A stretch of DNA of 64,000 nucleotides from Taiwanofungus camphoratus (GCA_003999685.1 CP021223.1:682001-746000); one strand, 5' to 3'. Positions 45,051 to 55,536 are shown, counted from the first letter of the stretch. Made by a program: numbers and translations. Notes: generated by a model not told the origin, from the letters alone.

Positions 45051-45582
45051 AAGGTGGGGGGTTCGTAGTTCGTCATCTCGCCCGTTCCGTATCTGTCGCA
45101 CCAACGTGCTGTATTCTCTCTCGTTGCGCGTCCCTTTGCTAGGGACCTTTTCCAATATGTGTACAGTAGTCTGAATAAAGCGGACGCAAACGTCGTCCTT
45201 GTGAAAAGGTTCCTAAGTGTGTGAAGTAACCAAACAACACAGCGAAGAATTAGAAGACTTAGGGGGATAAAATGCGCTCATTTAGGCTCAGTAAATCATC
45301 ATGGCCTTGAAGGGCTTAAGGCCCCTCGCGCAATCTTCGCTCCGCTCGGCGTTTTAGGAGCTTTTTAGAACGATATCGCGACTTCGTGAGTTGAATCACT
45401 ATAGTAAAAAGTAGGAGATGTTGTAAGTAAAAATTCGTAGACATTCGGAACTTCGTAGCTGTCAAACTGAGTGGGGGCTTGTTGGGGAAAGTAAAACATG
45501 ACCAAAAGGTAAGCGAAAAGTAAAATGGACGTAGCGTAATCTTAGCTAAAGTCGGGGTATCGTCGATTGCTCCTCTGATTCT

Positions 45583-48500
45583 TTAGTGAGCTTTGGATGG
45601 ACTAGAGCCGGACTTAGGAGAGTAGGGATACGATCCTAGTTCTTCGTCATCGCCTTGGGTGGTAGTCAGCTCTAGTTCGCGAAGTCGCTCCGTCGACACG
45701 TCCAAGAGTTCGGTAGGAAGTTCGAGGGCTTTTCGCGCTAAGTAGGGGATGACTCGGAAGGCTGCCGTAGGCCTGTCGAGTACCGAACCATCCAATTCGC
45801 ATAGGATATAAGCACCACCTTTGTTCCTAGATACTACGAGTACTGGGCCGAGGTAGCGAGGTCGCAGCTTCCGATTTAGGGACTTTTCTATCTGCGTGTT
45901 GCGAATTAGTACTAAATCGCCCTTTTCGAAGTTGAAATCGTGGATGGTGTGCTTATGCTTCTCTTCGAATCGCAGAGCAGCTTGTCTTCGCGCTTCGTAG
46001 ACCTTCGAATGTAGTTCCGCTATCTGAGTCACCCACTTTTGCAATGCGATAGCTCGACGTGCGATAAGATCGGTCGTGGATAGCATAGAAGACGGAGGAG
46101 GAAGGATATAGGTGGCCTCTACGACGTCCAAAGGGATAACAGGGTGGGTGCCAGTGACTGCGAAATAGGGCGAACATCCCATGCGCTTTCGAGTCGTGAT
46201 CCTTTCGGACCAGAAGACTGAGTACGTTGCCTGAGACCATTTAGACTCTTCGCCATCCACGGCCTTGAATAGAGCCTGCCTAACATCGAAGTGAGGCCTC
46301 TCCACCAGTCCGTTGGCACGCGAATTGTACCCGCTAATTCGGATGTGTCGTAGCTGGTACTTCTTCGCTATGTAGTTCGTAGCTTTTACGAAGGGAGCGC
46401 CGTTGTCCGTGACTATCTCCGATAGCGCACCCCACCTACAAACAAAGTCTTCGAAGAGCCATTCTGCCAAAGCTTTAGCCGTCTCCTTGCGAAGCATCCG
46501 AAATTCGGGGTACTGGGTTAGAGAACACCGGCCTTGCACCAAGTACCTAAATCCGTTAGAAGGGGGCATATGCATGGTATCTATATGAACCTTTGCGAAG
46601 ATCGGAGCAGGCGTAGCGACCGTAGGAGGGATTAGGATCTGCCGCACTTGGCGAATCTGGCATAGGTGGCAGCTTCGAACATACCAGGCAATGTCGATAT
46701 GATGGTAGGGCCACCAAAACCGCTCTGAAATCAGCACCTTCGTAGCGTGTATTCCTCGATGCGCGACTGCATCGTGACATTCTCGGAGGATTCGTAGACG
46801 ATCTGCCTGCTTAACAACTAGTTTGTGAGCTCCTTGTGGATCTTTGCGCCATAGTATGTCCTCATCGAGGAAGAATAGAAGACAGTATTTTACGAAACCT
46901 TCGTATTCTGCATCCGGTAGGTTGGCAGGTCTCGCGAGGCTTCGTAGGAATTTTGCTACTAAGTCAAGTCTTGCGTCAGCTTCCTTGGCCATTTCGGATC
47001 TTGGGACGGTATCGTAGCTCTCCTCCTCCCTATTGAGACCTTGGCTGTCCTCAGCCAACTCGGAGGCGAAGGTTGGAGCTATCGGAGGTGTGGGTGTTGT
47101 GATAGGAATGTTAGAGGCGAATTCGTAAGGGAATAGGGTAGAAATCGATGGTATAGGATGGGAAGGGGGGGCTTGGATGTGATGTAGAAACGAGTGCATT
47201 TTGTCTATCCAGTCTTCGAAGTCTTCTTCGCTGCTCTCTTCTTGATCTCCTGGCTGGGGGGTTCGTCTTGATAGTCCATCTGGTCCATGCATCGTACCTG
47301 GTACATGTACTAGGGTGAAATGGAAGGTTAGAATCGATACGATCCAGCGATTTATACTCGCGCTGGGTGCGATGTCCGGATTTTGCAACATCCCTTTGAT
47401 ATAGCGTGCGTCCACTTCCACTATAAGGTTCCTGACTCCGATTAGGTAGATTCGTAGTACGCGAAGTGCTCGAAACAATCCGTAGATCTCTAACTTCGGT
47501 TGCGAGAACCTCCGCTCGCGATCATTTAGGGTGATGGATCCGAAACGATTGTAGAATCGGACTTTAGGGTTGTCCTCATCGCATTGGCAAAGGTGATAGC
47601 CAACTGCAATATAGGAGGTGTCAACCGCTAAGATCACGGGCGCACCTGACAAATAGTTAATGGATCGGAGAGCTGGAAAGGACAGCAAAGCATCCTTAAG
47701 GTCCTCTTGCGCTGCGATTTGCGCTGGACCAAATTCGAAGGGTACCGCCTTTCGCGTTAGGCGTACTAAGGCATCTGCACGATGCGCGAAGTTTCGGATG
47801 AAGATACGGACCACTCCAATGGTTCCTAAAAAGGCTCGAACGTCAGATAGGGTCGCACAAGGTCCCCAGTTGCGTATGGCTGCAACACGAGACTCGTCCG
47901 GTAGGCGACCTTCTGGAGTACACCGATGCCCCACAACGGTGATTTCGCGGGCAATTAGAATGCTTTTAACTCCAGAAAAGGTACCTCCTGCGTAGCGCAT
48001 GCGTGTGACTATCCTATTGAGGTTCGTAAAATGTTCCCAAACAAACTTTCGAATGCCTGGGTTCTCCGAAATAGGCACGAGATCGTACGAACTTTCAGGG
48101 CCTTTGACCGGAACATCGTCGATATAGGGAACCGTTAGGTGAGGAATTTCGGGCTGTAGGATGTGCGTAACATCATCGTGGAAGATAGGGACCGAGTTGG
48201 TCCATCCCATAGGTAGAGTGACCAATCTCATAGCTCCGAAAGGTGTTTGAAATGTCGTAAGATCGCGCGAAGTCTCCGCTATCAAGCGTTCATCGTAGCC
48301 TACATATAGATCCAACATAGCACCACAAGGTCGTCCTCCGAACTGTTCTGCGAGGTGTTCGGGAGTCGGGGGAACGCCTGAGTGTTGAATCGTGACAGCG
48401 TTTAGGGGTTCCAGACTATGTACAAGGCGTAGGGACTTTCCGTCTTTCTTCACCACACAAAACCATCGTGAACGATAGGAAGAATTTGAAGGTTCGTAGA

Positions 48501-49437
48501 CCCCAGCTGCCATCTTCTTTTTGATGATTGCGCACACTTCGTTGTAGATTCCGGGTGGGATAGGAATGTTCTTTTGTACCCATGGCGTGTGCGGTACTAC
48601 CGGAAAGTCGATAGGAGGGAAGTACTCCGGCTTGAAGCACCCTCTTTCGGAATCATTCCAAGCGAACGCATCAGCATGCAGGGTCATAAAGTGATGTAGG
48701 AGGTCCCTCTCTGCTGGTTGTAGGAAGTCTCCACTGTGTAGCTTGTCCGTGAGATCGTGCCGTTCTCGCGTATATCGCAAAGTAGGTTCGAAAGGTGGTG
48801 GAGTCGGTGATAGGGTAGGCATCGTTGCTAAAGGGTCGCCTTTAATTTCGCGAATGATTCGGAATCGTTCGTCCAAAGCTCCCAGAATAGGGCGAGTCTT
48901 CAGCGCTACAGGCTTGTACTTCTTTTTCGATGCTGCAAATGTAGGAATAGGGGAAGAATCTGACAACTTAGGAAGGGATACCATCGGATTAGGAGCAAGG
49001 GAGGGTCTTCGGGCTGACTTCGTGACCTTCGTAGCGTTCCTGGGACCTGGAATGGGGATAGAGGATATGTCTTTAGAGGCGGAAAGCGAAAGCATAGGGA
49101 GAGAATTCGGATTATCGTGTGAAAGGAAGGGAGCCTCGTGCGGTGTTGCTGCTGCTAGAAAGCCAGATAGCCACCTAGTATGATCAGCCGGACCTTCCGA
49201 GACTTTCGAAGTTTCGCTAAAATAGAGAGACTGCAGATAGCTAGACACAGAGTTAGAGACTGATAGATAGAGCGCAGGAACAGAATTGTTATCTGCCGCA
49301 TTTACAGCAGCGAAAGACACGATTTTAGGGGTATCGGATTCATACTCAACGACCAGGGCGACCTCTCCTTGATTTCTCAAATCCTCGAAATCTAAAAACC
49401 CGATCGTAAATGATTCGAAGAGTTCGCGTGGGGGCAA
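45583..49437 (-). CDS. LTR element pol frame: RT, RNase H, integrase
   Basis: A 1284-codon open frame. In order: an N-terminal linker; RT with SRWFCVVKKDGKSLRLVHSL, PFGAMRLVTLPMGWTNSVPI and the active site YIDD at 48115-48126; connection and RNase H (PVILAVDTSYIAVGYHLCQC, LIVEVDARYIKGMLQNPDI); a linker carrying the second PPT-like module; integrase with the HHCC zinc site (HRGIHATKVLISERFWW, SCHLCQIRQ), the D,D,E core (KVHIDTMHM, IVTDNGAPF, SRANGLVERP) and a C-terminal GPF/Y-like module (KLRPRYLGPVLVVSR). RT-RNase H-integrase order defines Ty3/gypsy. It overlaps the end of gag in the -1 frame. Confidence 0.92.
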   Translation of the reverse strand: MPPRELFESFTIGFLDFEDLRNQGEVALVVEYESDTPKIVSFAAVNAADNNSVPALYLSVSNSVSSYLQSLYFSETSKVSEGPADHTRWLSGFLAAATPHEAPFLSHDNPNSLPMLSLSASKDISSIPIPGPRNATKVTKSARRPSLAPNPMVSLPKLSDSSPIPTFAASKKKYKPVALKTRPILGALDERFRIIREIKGDPLATMPTLSPTPPPFEPTLRYTRERHDLTDKLHSGDFLQPAERDLLHHFMTLHADAFAWNDSERGCFKPEYFPPIDFPVVPHTPWVQKNIPIPPGIYNEVCAIIKKKMAAGVYEPSNSSYRSRWFCVVKKDGKSLRLVHSLEPLNAVTIQHSGVPPTPEHLAEQFGGRPCGAMLDLYVGYDERLIAETSRDLTTFQTPFGAMRLVTLPMGWTNSVPIFHDDVTHILQPEIPHLTVPYIDDVPVKGPESSYDLVPISENPGIRKFVWEHFTNLNRIVTRMRYAGGTFSGVKSILIAREITVVGHRCTPEGRLPDESRVAAIRNWGPCATLSDVRAFLGTIGVVRIFIRNFAHRADALVRLTRKAVPFEFGPAQIAAQEDLKDALLSFPALRSINYLSGAPVILAVDTSYIAVGYHLCQCDEDNPKVRFYNRFGSITLNDRERRFSQPKLEIYGLFRALRVLRIYLIGVRNLIVEVDARYIKGMLQNPDIAPSASINRWIVSILTFHFTLVHVPGTMHGPDGLSRRTPQPGDQEESSEEDFEDWIDKMHSFLHHIQAPPSHPIPSISTLFPYEFASNIPITTPTPPIAPTFASELAEDSQGLNREEESYDTVPRSEMAKEADARLDLVAKFLRSLARPANLPDAEYEGFVKYCLLFFLDEDILWRKDPQGAHKLVVKQADRLRILRECHDAVAHRGIHATKVLISERFWWPYHHIDIAWYVRSCHLCQIRQVRQILIPPTVATPAPIFAKVHIDTMHMPPSNGFRYLVQGRCSLTQYPEFRMLRKETAKALAEWLFEDFVCRWGALSEIVTDNGAPFVKATNYIAKKYQLRHIRISGYNSRANGLVERPHFDVRQALFKAVDGEESKWSQATYSVFWSERITTRKRMGCSPYFAVTGTHPVIPLDVVEATYILPPPSSMLSTTDLIARRAIALQKWVTQIAELHSKVYEARRQAALRFEEKHKHTIHDFNFEKGDLVLIRNTQIEKSLNRKLRPRYLGPVLVVSRNKGGAYILCELDGSVLDRPTAAFRVIPYLARKALELPTELLDVSTERLRELELTTTQGDDEELGSYPYSPKSGSSPSKAH
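47022..47058 (-). promoter_or_regulatory. Internal copy of the polypurine tract plus hairpin (candidate central PPT)
   Basis: Matches 43505-43541 at about 31 of 36 bases, including an identical 15-base purine/pyrimidine core. The hairpin here is TTGGCTG-TCCT-CAGCCAA, perfect again, with two compensatory base-pair changes against the 3' copy. It sits inside the pol frame, between RNase H and integrase. Confidence 0.6.
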
Positions 49438-52325
49438 CTATGATGATGGGCTGGTAAGAACTTTTGACGTCCTCGAGGCATCGTAGGGATGGTCGCGACT
49501 TCGCTCGTGTTCGGGCATACGATCGTGATGGTCTGCTCCTCGTTTCCGAAGTTCTTAACCACACTCTCGGTTACCACATCGAAGGGTCGGCCTAGAAGGA
49601 TATCGTAGGAGGGATTGCGTATGACGTGTATCTGTAGATACAACACGATGTCGCCTACTTGGAACGAGACATTTCGAACCAGTCCTAAGGAACGGTCAAT
49701 ACTGCCATTAGCCGACTGCATATTTAGCTGCACGGAAGGGTCGTAGATTAGTCCTAAGGCATGACAGACTTGCTCTGACATCGCAACCACTTGTGAACCA
49801 GGGTCCACGATGCATTCGATTCGCTCTTTGTTGTCAATTAGGGCTTCGATAGAACGGATAGAATTCGAGTCGCGGGCTACTATGATTTCGGAGGGTTCTT
49901 CCTTTCCGGGTACGTGTCGTAAGTACGTTTCGTAGGGGTCTGGAATGATGGTCGAACCAGGGACAAGGGGTTCACCATGGCACGATAGTTCGGAGGTTGC
50001 TAGCGTCGTTTTAGAAGCGAGATCGTCTGAGAGTTCCGTAATTTGAGCCATATGAGTAGCCTTAGGATCCATAGGCACACGTTTAGGGGTGATGGCTTCG
50101 CGATATCGCGCACGAACATCCGGGGATATAGATAGTAACTCCTCAGGCGTTAGTGTAACCACTGGTGTCCTCATAGATCGCGCGAATATTTCCTCTGTAA
50201 GCTTCTCCTGATGAACCGGTGTGATCGTCTTATAGGCTACGTCCTTGCCCTTGTCTGCTGTAGGCTTCGGAGCTGCTGCGAAATTTCGAAGATTCGGAGG
50301 TGCGTAAGTAGCATCTCGAGCATTAGCGAAAGGATGTACTGGTGGAGTGGGCGGTGGAATGGCTGCCTGTGATGCGGGTTGGGCTGGTACGTTAGGTGTA
50401 GACGAGGCATGCTCCGATGAGTTCGTGGGCGGATCGGACGCATTCGCAGGCTTCGGAGGCGAAGGCGCTGAATTAGAAGGATAGTTGGATCGCCTTAGAA
50501 TGGTAGGAGGGGTCTGGTTCTGCGTCTCTGCCACTGGGGCATCTTGGTTAGCAGGGGGATCCACTACCGGATGTCGATCGTGTCCTATCGGAGGTGCGTT
50601 GGCTATGGGTGGGTTTCTAGGATCAGACTGCGCATTAGGAGCACCCTGCCTTCTGCGCTGGGGTACTTCCACACCATCGAAGACTTCGCGACGTCTCCGA
50701 AGTTGGTAAATCTCGTGTTCTAAAGCGGCTATACGATCCTCGGCAGATAGTGAGAATGCAGGCACATTTAGGCAATTGTCGATTTCGAATAGGAGCTGTG
50801 GGGAGGAATTCGTGCCATTTCGTCGATGATATTCGTAAAGCCTATCGCGAATTGTACGTCCTGGGATCGTTCTGGGTACGAAATTTCCATTTGGCAGCAC
50901 TATCTTTCCATCTGGGTTGCGCTTGCACTTGCCATCCTTGATGTCTTGCTCAATGTGCTTGCAACACCTAGTGCAGCAGTCCAAGTCCCCGCAATAGTGA
51001 CAGTACTGGCCTTCTACATGAGTGTGCTCGCCGCGCGAGCTGTCCAATCGAGGGGGTCGCTGGTTCGCAAGAACAGGAGCTAGCGCACTGGTTACGGACT
51101 TCGTGAGGATCTCTGCGAACATCTGTAGATCCTCTATCTTTAGCGATGAGCCCCCCACAGGCACGGCAGTGGTCGAAGCAGTTACAGTCGTAGCAGAGGT
51201 AAGAGTTGTAGAAGTACCAAGGAGTACGAACTTCGCTGCGCTATGTAGCTGGTCCAAGGTGTAGGGATCATCGGGTAAGTGATCAGGGAACTTTAGCTGT
51301 AACCTAGTAGACACGTGAGCCCATAGCGAAGGCTGGAAGGCCCTCGCGAAAGCACGGCTTTGCTCAATGGTAGACAACCTATTCTTCGAAATTAGATACT
51401 TCGTGATGGCATAAAACTCACGATAGAAGCTTCCTAAGTCTGCCGCATTGTTGATTCCAATTCTAGCACGTTCTCCTATCAACTGATCCAAGTCGGACAT
51501 AGACCACATTCTATCGTCCTCTGTGCCTGGGTAGAGGCTTCTAATCTCCTTCTTGAAGTCTTCGTAGGTCTTCGTGACATCGGAACACTCAGGGAGGGAC
51601 TCCCATAGGTCCGAAACATCGATAGGAGGGTAGCGAGTAGTCCAGTGTTTCTTCGTCGCCTCATCCGCTATCTGGCAGCGGACAAAAAGTGACTCTAAGT
51701 CCTGGAAATACCTTCGGATGGTCCTAGGCTGGTCAGGATCGAAGGTGGGGGATGTACGATCTCCTCGAGGTGGCATGAGTGGAGGTGCGTTCATGGTTGA
51801 CACAGAAATAGGATTTAGGGGATTAGCTAAAATGGGTGCGGTCAAAGATGGGTTCGATGCTGAGTTGATGCTAGCTGAAGAAGATTGGGTCGTAGAAGCG
51901 TCGGCAAGTGTAATAGAAGGAATCGGAGGGGAACGCGAAGCTGATGGGAGTGTAGAGGATAGCTGAGGGGATTCCGGTAAATGGACTAAGATAGGGTCAG
52001 ACGCTGAAGAAGGACCACTTTCTTCGGAGGTGTTAGGAAGCTCAGGGGACGTGGACTGAGGTTCGAAGTCCTCAATTGGTGAGTCTTCGGACGTGGTAAG
52101 CGTGTCTAGAGACCCTTCGAAAAGAGCCTCGAAGTCGGGGGTCGATTCGGAAGATTCGAGTGTAGAAATGATATCGGAGGGGATAGTCGTAGGTGTTCGC
52201 AAAGAGGTGCTTCGTGGAAGGCCTGCTTGAGTATAGTAACGATAGCCGACCTGAAAGAACTCGGATAGTAACTGATCGCTGTTTCTCGGAGAGGACTGGT
52301 TAGACGTAGGATGATCTGAAGGCAA
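49392..52325 (-). CDS. LTR element gag and protease frame
   Basis: A 977-codon open frame from ATG 52325 to TAG at 49392-49394. The N-terminal 190 residues are Ser/Pro-rich; a capsid-like helical region follows (RTIRRYFQDLESLFVRCQIA, TRYPPIDVSDLWESLPECSD, LGSFYREFYAITKYLISKNR, LKFPDHLPDDPYTLDQLHSA). A Cys/His-rich patch with CHYCGDLDCCTRCCKHIEQD may bind nucleic acid. After a Pro/Asn-rich linker comes an aspartic-protease region: IECIVDPGSQVVAMSEQVCH, with the second-half strand SYDILLGRPFDVVTESV. Gag ending in protease, with pol in the next frame, is known in some gypsy lineages. Confidence 0.88.
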   Translation of the reverse strand: MPSDHPTSNQSSPRNSDQLLSEFFQVGYRYYTQAGLPRSTSLRTPTTIPSDIISTLESSESTPDFEALFEGSLDTLTTSEDSPIEDFEPQSTSPELPNTSEESGPSSASDPILVHLPESPQLSSTLPSASRSPPIPSITLADASTTQSSSASINSASNPSLTAPILANPLNPISVSTMNAPPLMPPRGDRTSPTFDPDQPRTIRRYFQDLESLFVRCQIADEATKKHWTTRYPPIDVSDLWESLPECSDVTKTYEDFKKEIRSLYPGTEDDRMWSMSDLDQLIGERARIGINNAADLGSFYREFYAITKYLISKNRLSTIEQSRAFARAFQPSLWAHVSTRLQLKFPDHLPDDPYTLDQLHSAAKFVLLGTSTTLTSATTVTASTTAVPVGGSSLKIEDLQMFAEILTKSVTSALAPVLANQRPPRLDSSRGEHTHVEGQYCHYCGDLDCCTRCCKHIEQDIKDGKCKRNPDGKIVLPNGNFVPRTIPGRTIRDRLYEYHRRNGTNSSPQLLFEIDNCLNVPAFSLSAEDRIAALEHEIYQLRRRREVFDGVEVPQRRRQGAPNAQSDPRNPPIANAPPIGHDRHPVVDPPANQDAPVAETQNQTPPTILRRSNYPSNSAPSPPKPANASDPPTNSSEHASSTPNVPAQPASQAAIPPPTPPVHPFANARDATYAPPNLRNFAAAPKPTADKGKDVAYKTITPVHQEKLTEEIFARSMRTPVVTLTPEELLSISPDVRARYREAITPKRVPMDPKATHMAQITELSDDLASKTTLATSELSCHGEPLVPGSTIIPDPYETYLRHVPGKEEPSEIIVARDSNSIRSIEALIDNKERIECIVDPGSQVVAMSEQVCHALGLIYDPSVQLNMQSANGSIDRSLGLVRNVSFQVGDIVLYLQIHVIRNPSYDILLGRPFDVVTESVVKNFGNEEQTITIVCPNTSEVATIPTMPRGRQKFLPAHHHSCPHANSSNHLRSGF
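49395..49401 (-). promoter_or_regulatory. -1 frameshift heptamer G GGT TTT at the gag stop
   Basis: On the coding strand the gag frame reads G GGT TTT then TAG. This fits the canonical X XXY YYZ slippery pattern directly before the gag stop, and pol is open in the -1 frame across the same bases. Programmed -1 shifting between gag and pol is known for this family. Confidence 0.72.
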
Positions 52326-52344
52326 TGAAATCTTGACTGCTCCC

Positions 52345-52361
52345 CCTCGCGGTGGGCTCCA
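52345..52361 (-). promoter_or_regulatory. Candidate primer-binding site
   Basis: Four bases inside the 5' LTR the coding strand reads TGGAGCCCACCGCGAGG. TGG start and position fit a tRNA primer-binding site; the tRNA was not identified. Confidence 0.45.
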
Positions 52362-52365
52362 GAAA

Positions 52366-54131
52366 TGATACGACCTAGGGGACCCTGGTACCTAGGGAGT
52401 GCTCTGCAACGTGGCTGTGGGGTAGTGTGATAACTGTGAGGGTGTGAGGGTAGGAGCTACAACCTGTATGATACCGGGAAACCTGTATGTCTTGTTTTTG
52501 TAAGTAGGGGAGTAAGGGGTCAAGGGTCCTGCACAACAGGATCTTGTTCCTAAGTGCTATACTATCCCTAAGGCCTTGCGAGGCCCTCCGAAGTACACGA
52601 AGTCCTTCGAGATTCTGCGACGTCCTTCGAAGTTTTAGCTAAATCGCGCGAGCTGACTTCGTAGGCTGTATAGAGTTAGGGAGCAATAAGCCAATGGACT
52701 ATAATTTCTACTAAGCGGCAGAGGGTACGAGACTGCTGCGAAGTCCTTTTAGCTAGAGTTAGCTAAAGGGTATAAGGCTTAGAGGTTTGTTAGAGCGAGG
52801 TGGGCGAGGTTTGGCTGGCGTAGGAGACTTGTAGGAGAGGTCGGATGGTTCGGAGAGCTAATACTTGGAATAGGAATGAGGGAACGAGGTTGCTGGAAGC
52901 TCTGAAGTGTCTGATGACGCCGAGGTGTGGGTCGGAGAGTTCGAGGGCGTAGAGAGATGTACTATAGCCTGTAATGAAGGCTATGGGGGAGTCGTAGGGT
53001 TATTCGTAGGACGTAGGGATGACGCAACGTGAGCCTAAGGGTATAACTAAGGCGGAGGCCCACCGGATAGGTGCTATAAGAGGTGCTGAAGGGCACGAAG
53101 TCACGGCGACTTCGTAGATCGTAGTGCGTAGTTCGGGAAGCGTAGACGTAGTTCGTAGATATATCGCGAGCGTAGACGTAGTTCAAAGGTACTGAAACGG
53201 AGCTGGGGTGGAGACTTAGGGACCTTGGGACCGTTCCTAAGGTTGTACTCGCGGCGCTTTCCTGAGATCGGAGCTACAGGGGAACTAGTATTCCAACGAG
53301 AGAAGCGTGCACTGAGGGGTCTCTCTTGTACATAGTAAACTACCTCTGACTAAATAGGAGAGCGTGAGGTGAACTAATCTTGCGCGAAGTGATCCTTACG
53401 AGTCCGAAATGTGTACTAAAACGCATGGACTCCGAAGTGAACACGAGGGGGATAGGAACTAATTAGGAACTGAAACAGGGGAACTACGAACGGTAGAAAG
53501 GTGACCAACTTCATTCACGAGGGCGGGATGACTATCCGAGAGCAGCCATGCGCCGTGATCACCTATCTTAGCGGGCTAAGAGCGCACAAAGTTCTTAGCA
53601 GCGGGACTTGGCCTAATCGGGGCAGGAGGTGTCCTAACTGGGTGGAGGGTCATATGGGTACGCCCTAGGATGACCTTATGGCATAGGATCGAGACCCATG
53701 GGGGTGCACAAGGCTTCCTAAGTCCAACTTCCGGAACTTCGGACCGTTTCGGAGCCTATCGGAGGTAGCTGCAATCACAAGAGCTAGGAGAGACTTAGCT
53801 AAGACTTCTTAGCTAAGCCCGGGATGAGTGACGTTGTAGATAGGACCTAGATCCAATGGAACAGTATGGGAGGGCCGGCAGTGTCCGATAGTGGACTTAG
53901 CAGGAGTTAGGGACTTCGCGTCTAGCATTCAAAATCTCGTAGCACCTCGTGTGACTTCGCAAGACTTCGTAGGGTGTTAGGAGGGTTTAGGAAGGAGAGG
54001 GGGCGTTAGGAACTTTATAGGAACCTATCCCTCCTGTCGTAGGCTGTAGGAGAGTCTTAGAGTGGTCGGTTGGGGGATTAGAAAGCTCCTAAAATCGCGA
54101 TTCGGGGGCCAGGAGGCTACGGGACTCATCA
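52366..54131 (-). repeat. 5' LTR (right copy), 1766 bp
   Basis: TGATACGACC...GACTCATCA, nearly identical to 41740-43504 (about five differences and a 1-nt length change seen by eye). Confidence 0.93.
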
Positions 54132-54135
54132 CCGT
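54132..54135. repeat. Target duplication of the LTR element, right copy (CCGT)
   Basis: Matches 41736-41739. Confidence 0.8.
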
Positions 54136-55536
54136 CACGAATTGTTGGGCCACGTCGCCGGTACGAGGAATCCCCCGTACCGGTTCCGGCTCAACCTCAA
54201 TCGGCATCTCCCACCGCAGGACCGCGTGGTCGCTGTTGTGGTGATGTGACATGAGTACATGAAGGTCTTGGCCTTCATAGTACACTGGGTCGATCCACAC
54301 CAAGTCTATGACTCCAGGTGTGAGAGCGATGTTGTGGGAACGCCAAGTGACTGGACCGTCCTGGGCATTCATCAAGACCAAATCAAGTTCGGTCTGGGCC
54401 AATTCGATGAGGCGATTGGAATCAGCGTAGTGCGGAGGCCGCACCCGAGATCCCGCAGCGCGTGTATCCCACAATGGGTGGCGGAGATTGAGATCCCTGC
54501 ACATACACGCAATGGGTGGAAGCGCGTGTACACGTGTTTCCAGATATCGGACAGCATCAAAGGTGTTGCTGTCATTGTACACGTTCAGGACATTGAAGTC
54601 TCCAGACAGAAGCTTGAGCGCTACCAGAAGGCAATCCTTATGGGAGACGCTATGGGTGACAACTTGCGGAGAGGCCGACGCCCACCGCTTGTTGACATAA
54701 ACTGCAACCCGGGAATCTTTCGATGCCCCGAGGCACTTGAACGAGGCATGGGCAGACGTATTCTCATACGCCTCCCCGTCTCGTGACTTTGCTGAAGCCA
54801 CATCCTTAATGCGGCCCCAGAATATCTCTTGGACACAGATAATATCGGCGTCCCTATGTCTCTCAAGTAGAATGCTCATATTTTCCGCAGATTTCTGAAC
54901 ATTCGCACTTATACAGGTGAGTACGGACCTCGTAGGCTCATCTCTCAGAATGTCGCCATCAGCCGTTGGGCTGGGCGTACGGGAGGGGTCCGCTTCCACC
55001 CTCATGGGGGACTCGGGCCGTTCATTATGTTGTGAAGCCGGCGGAGTTCCAGGCGGTGGGGCCGAGGCACCGTCGGAAATTTCCGGTTCACACGGTTGTT
55101 CATTACTCCCATAATGGGTTAATGGTATTGAGCCCCTTCCGGTGTGCCATGCACTACCGGCGTGGGTAAAGGGCATGGATGCAGCAAGGCTGCTTCCAGC
55201 GCTAATGTGGTCGTTGCCCCCTCCCCCAGAGGGGATTGAGCAACGTCCACGTCTTTGTGAATCGTCTGGCACAATGGCCATTGATTCTAAGAGAGGACCT
55301 CCCAAAAGGAAGGAGCTCGAAGTGGATCTCTCCCCATGATAGGGTGAGATCAAGGATGTGTCCAGTGGACGAGAGCTCGGGGGTTCCGAGTCGACTTGAG
55401 TGCGATGAGCAGGGCAGCCGCCATGCACCGACATCGCACTCGACGAGGTGGGTGCACCATCAGTCCTAAGACCAACAGCGGCTATGGGGGCACCAGTATG
55501 GGGAGAATAGGGAAGGGAACGATGGGATTTAGACAT
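54132..55536 (-). CDS. LINE ORF, 5' part: APE-type endonuclease
   Basis: From ATG 55536 (MSKSHRSLPYSPHTGAPIAA) about 210 residues are Ser/Pro/Gly-rich without a clear CCHC knuckle. The apurinic-endonuclease-like domain follows: VLTCISANVQKSAENMSILL, the Glu motif DADIICVQEIFWGRIKD, SRVAVYVNKRWASASPQVV, VLNVYNDSNTFDAVRYLETR, CRDLNLRHPLWDT (where GDFN is more usual), GVIDLVWIDPVYY and NSDHAVLRWEMPIE (the SDH motif). The frame reaches the right LTR border and agrees with the frame of the RT piece at 41739, so the LTR element is what separates them. Nicking of target DNA is the family role. The Asp and Asn of the DxN motif are kept. Confidence 0.85.

Larger units (their letters stand above)
41740..54131 (-). 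mobile_element. Ty3/gypsy LTR retrotransposon inserted in the LINE
   Basis: A 12.39-kb element of the Ty3/gypsy group (RT-RNase H-integrase order), coding strand minus, between 4-bp CCGT target duplications. Parts in its own direction: 5' LTR 52366-54131, candidate primer-binding site 52345-52361, gag/protease frame 49392-52325, pol frame 45583-49437, a 2-kb stretch with an antisense coding region, polypurine tract at 43505-43517, 3' LTR 41740-43504. It looks whole; I see no obvious break. The LTRs differ at only about five places by eye, so it is a young insertion. At 12.4 kb, with 1.77-kb LTRs, it is long for fungal gypsy elements. Confidence 0.92.
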
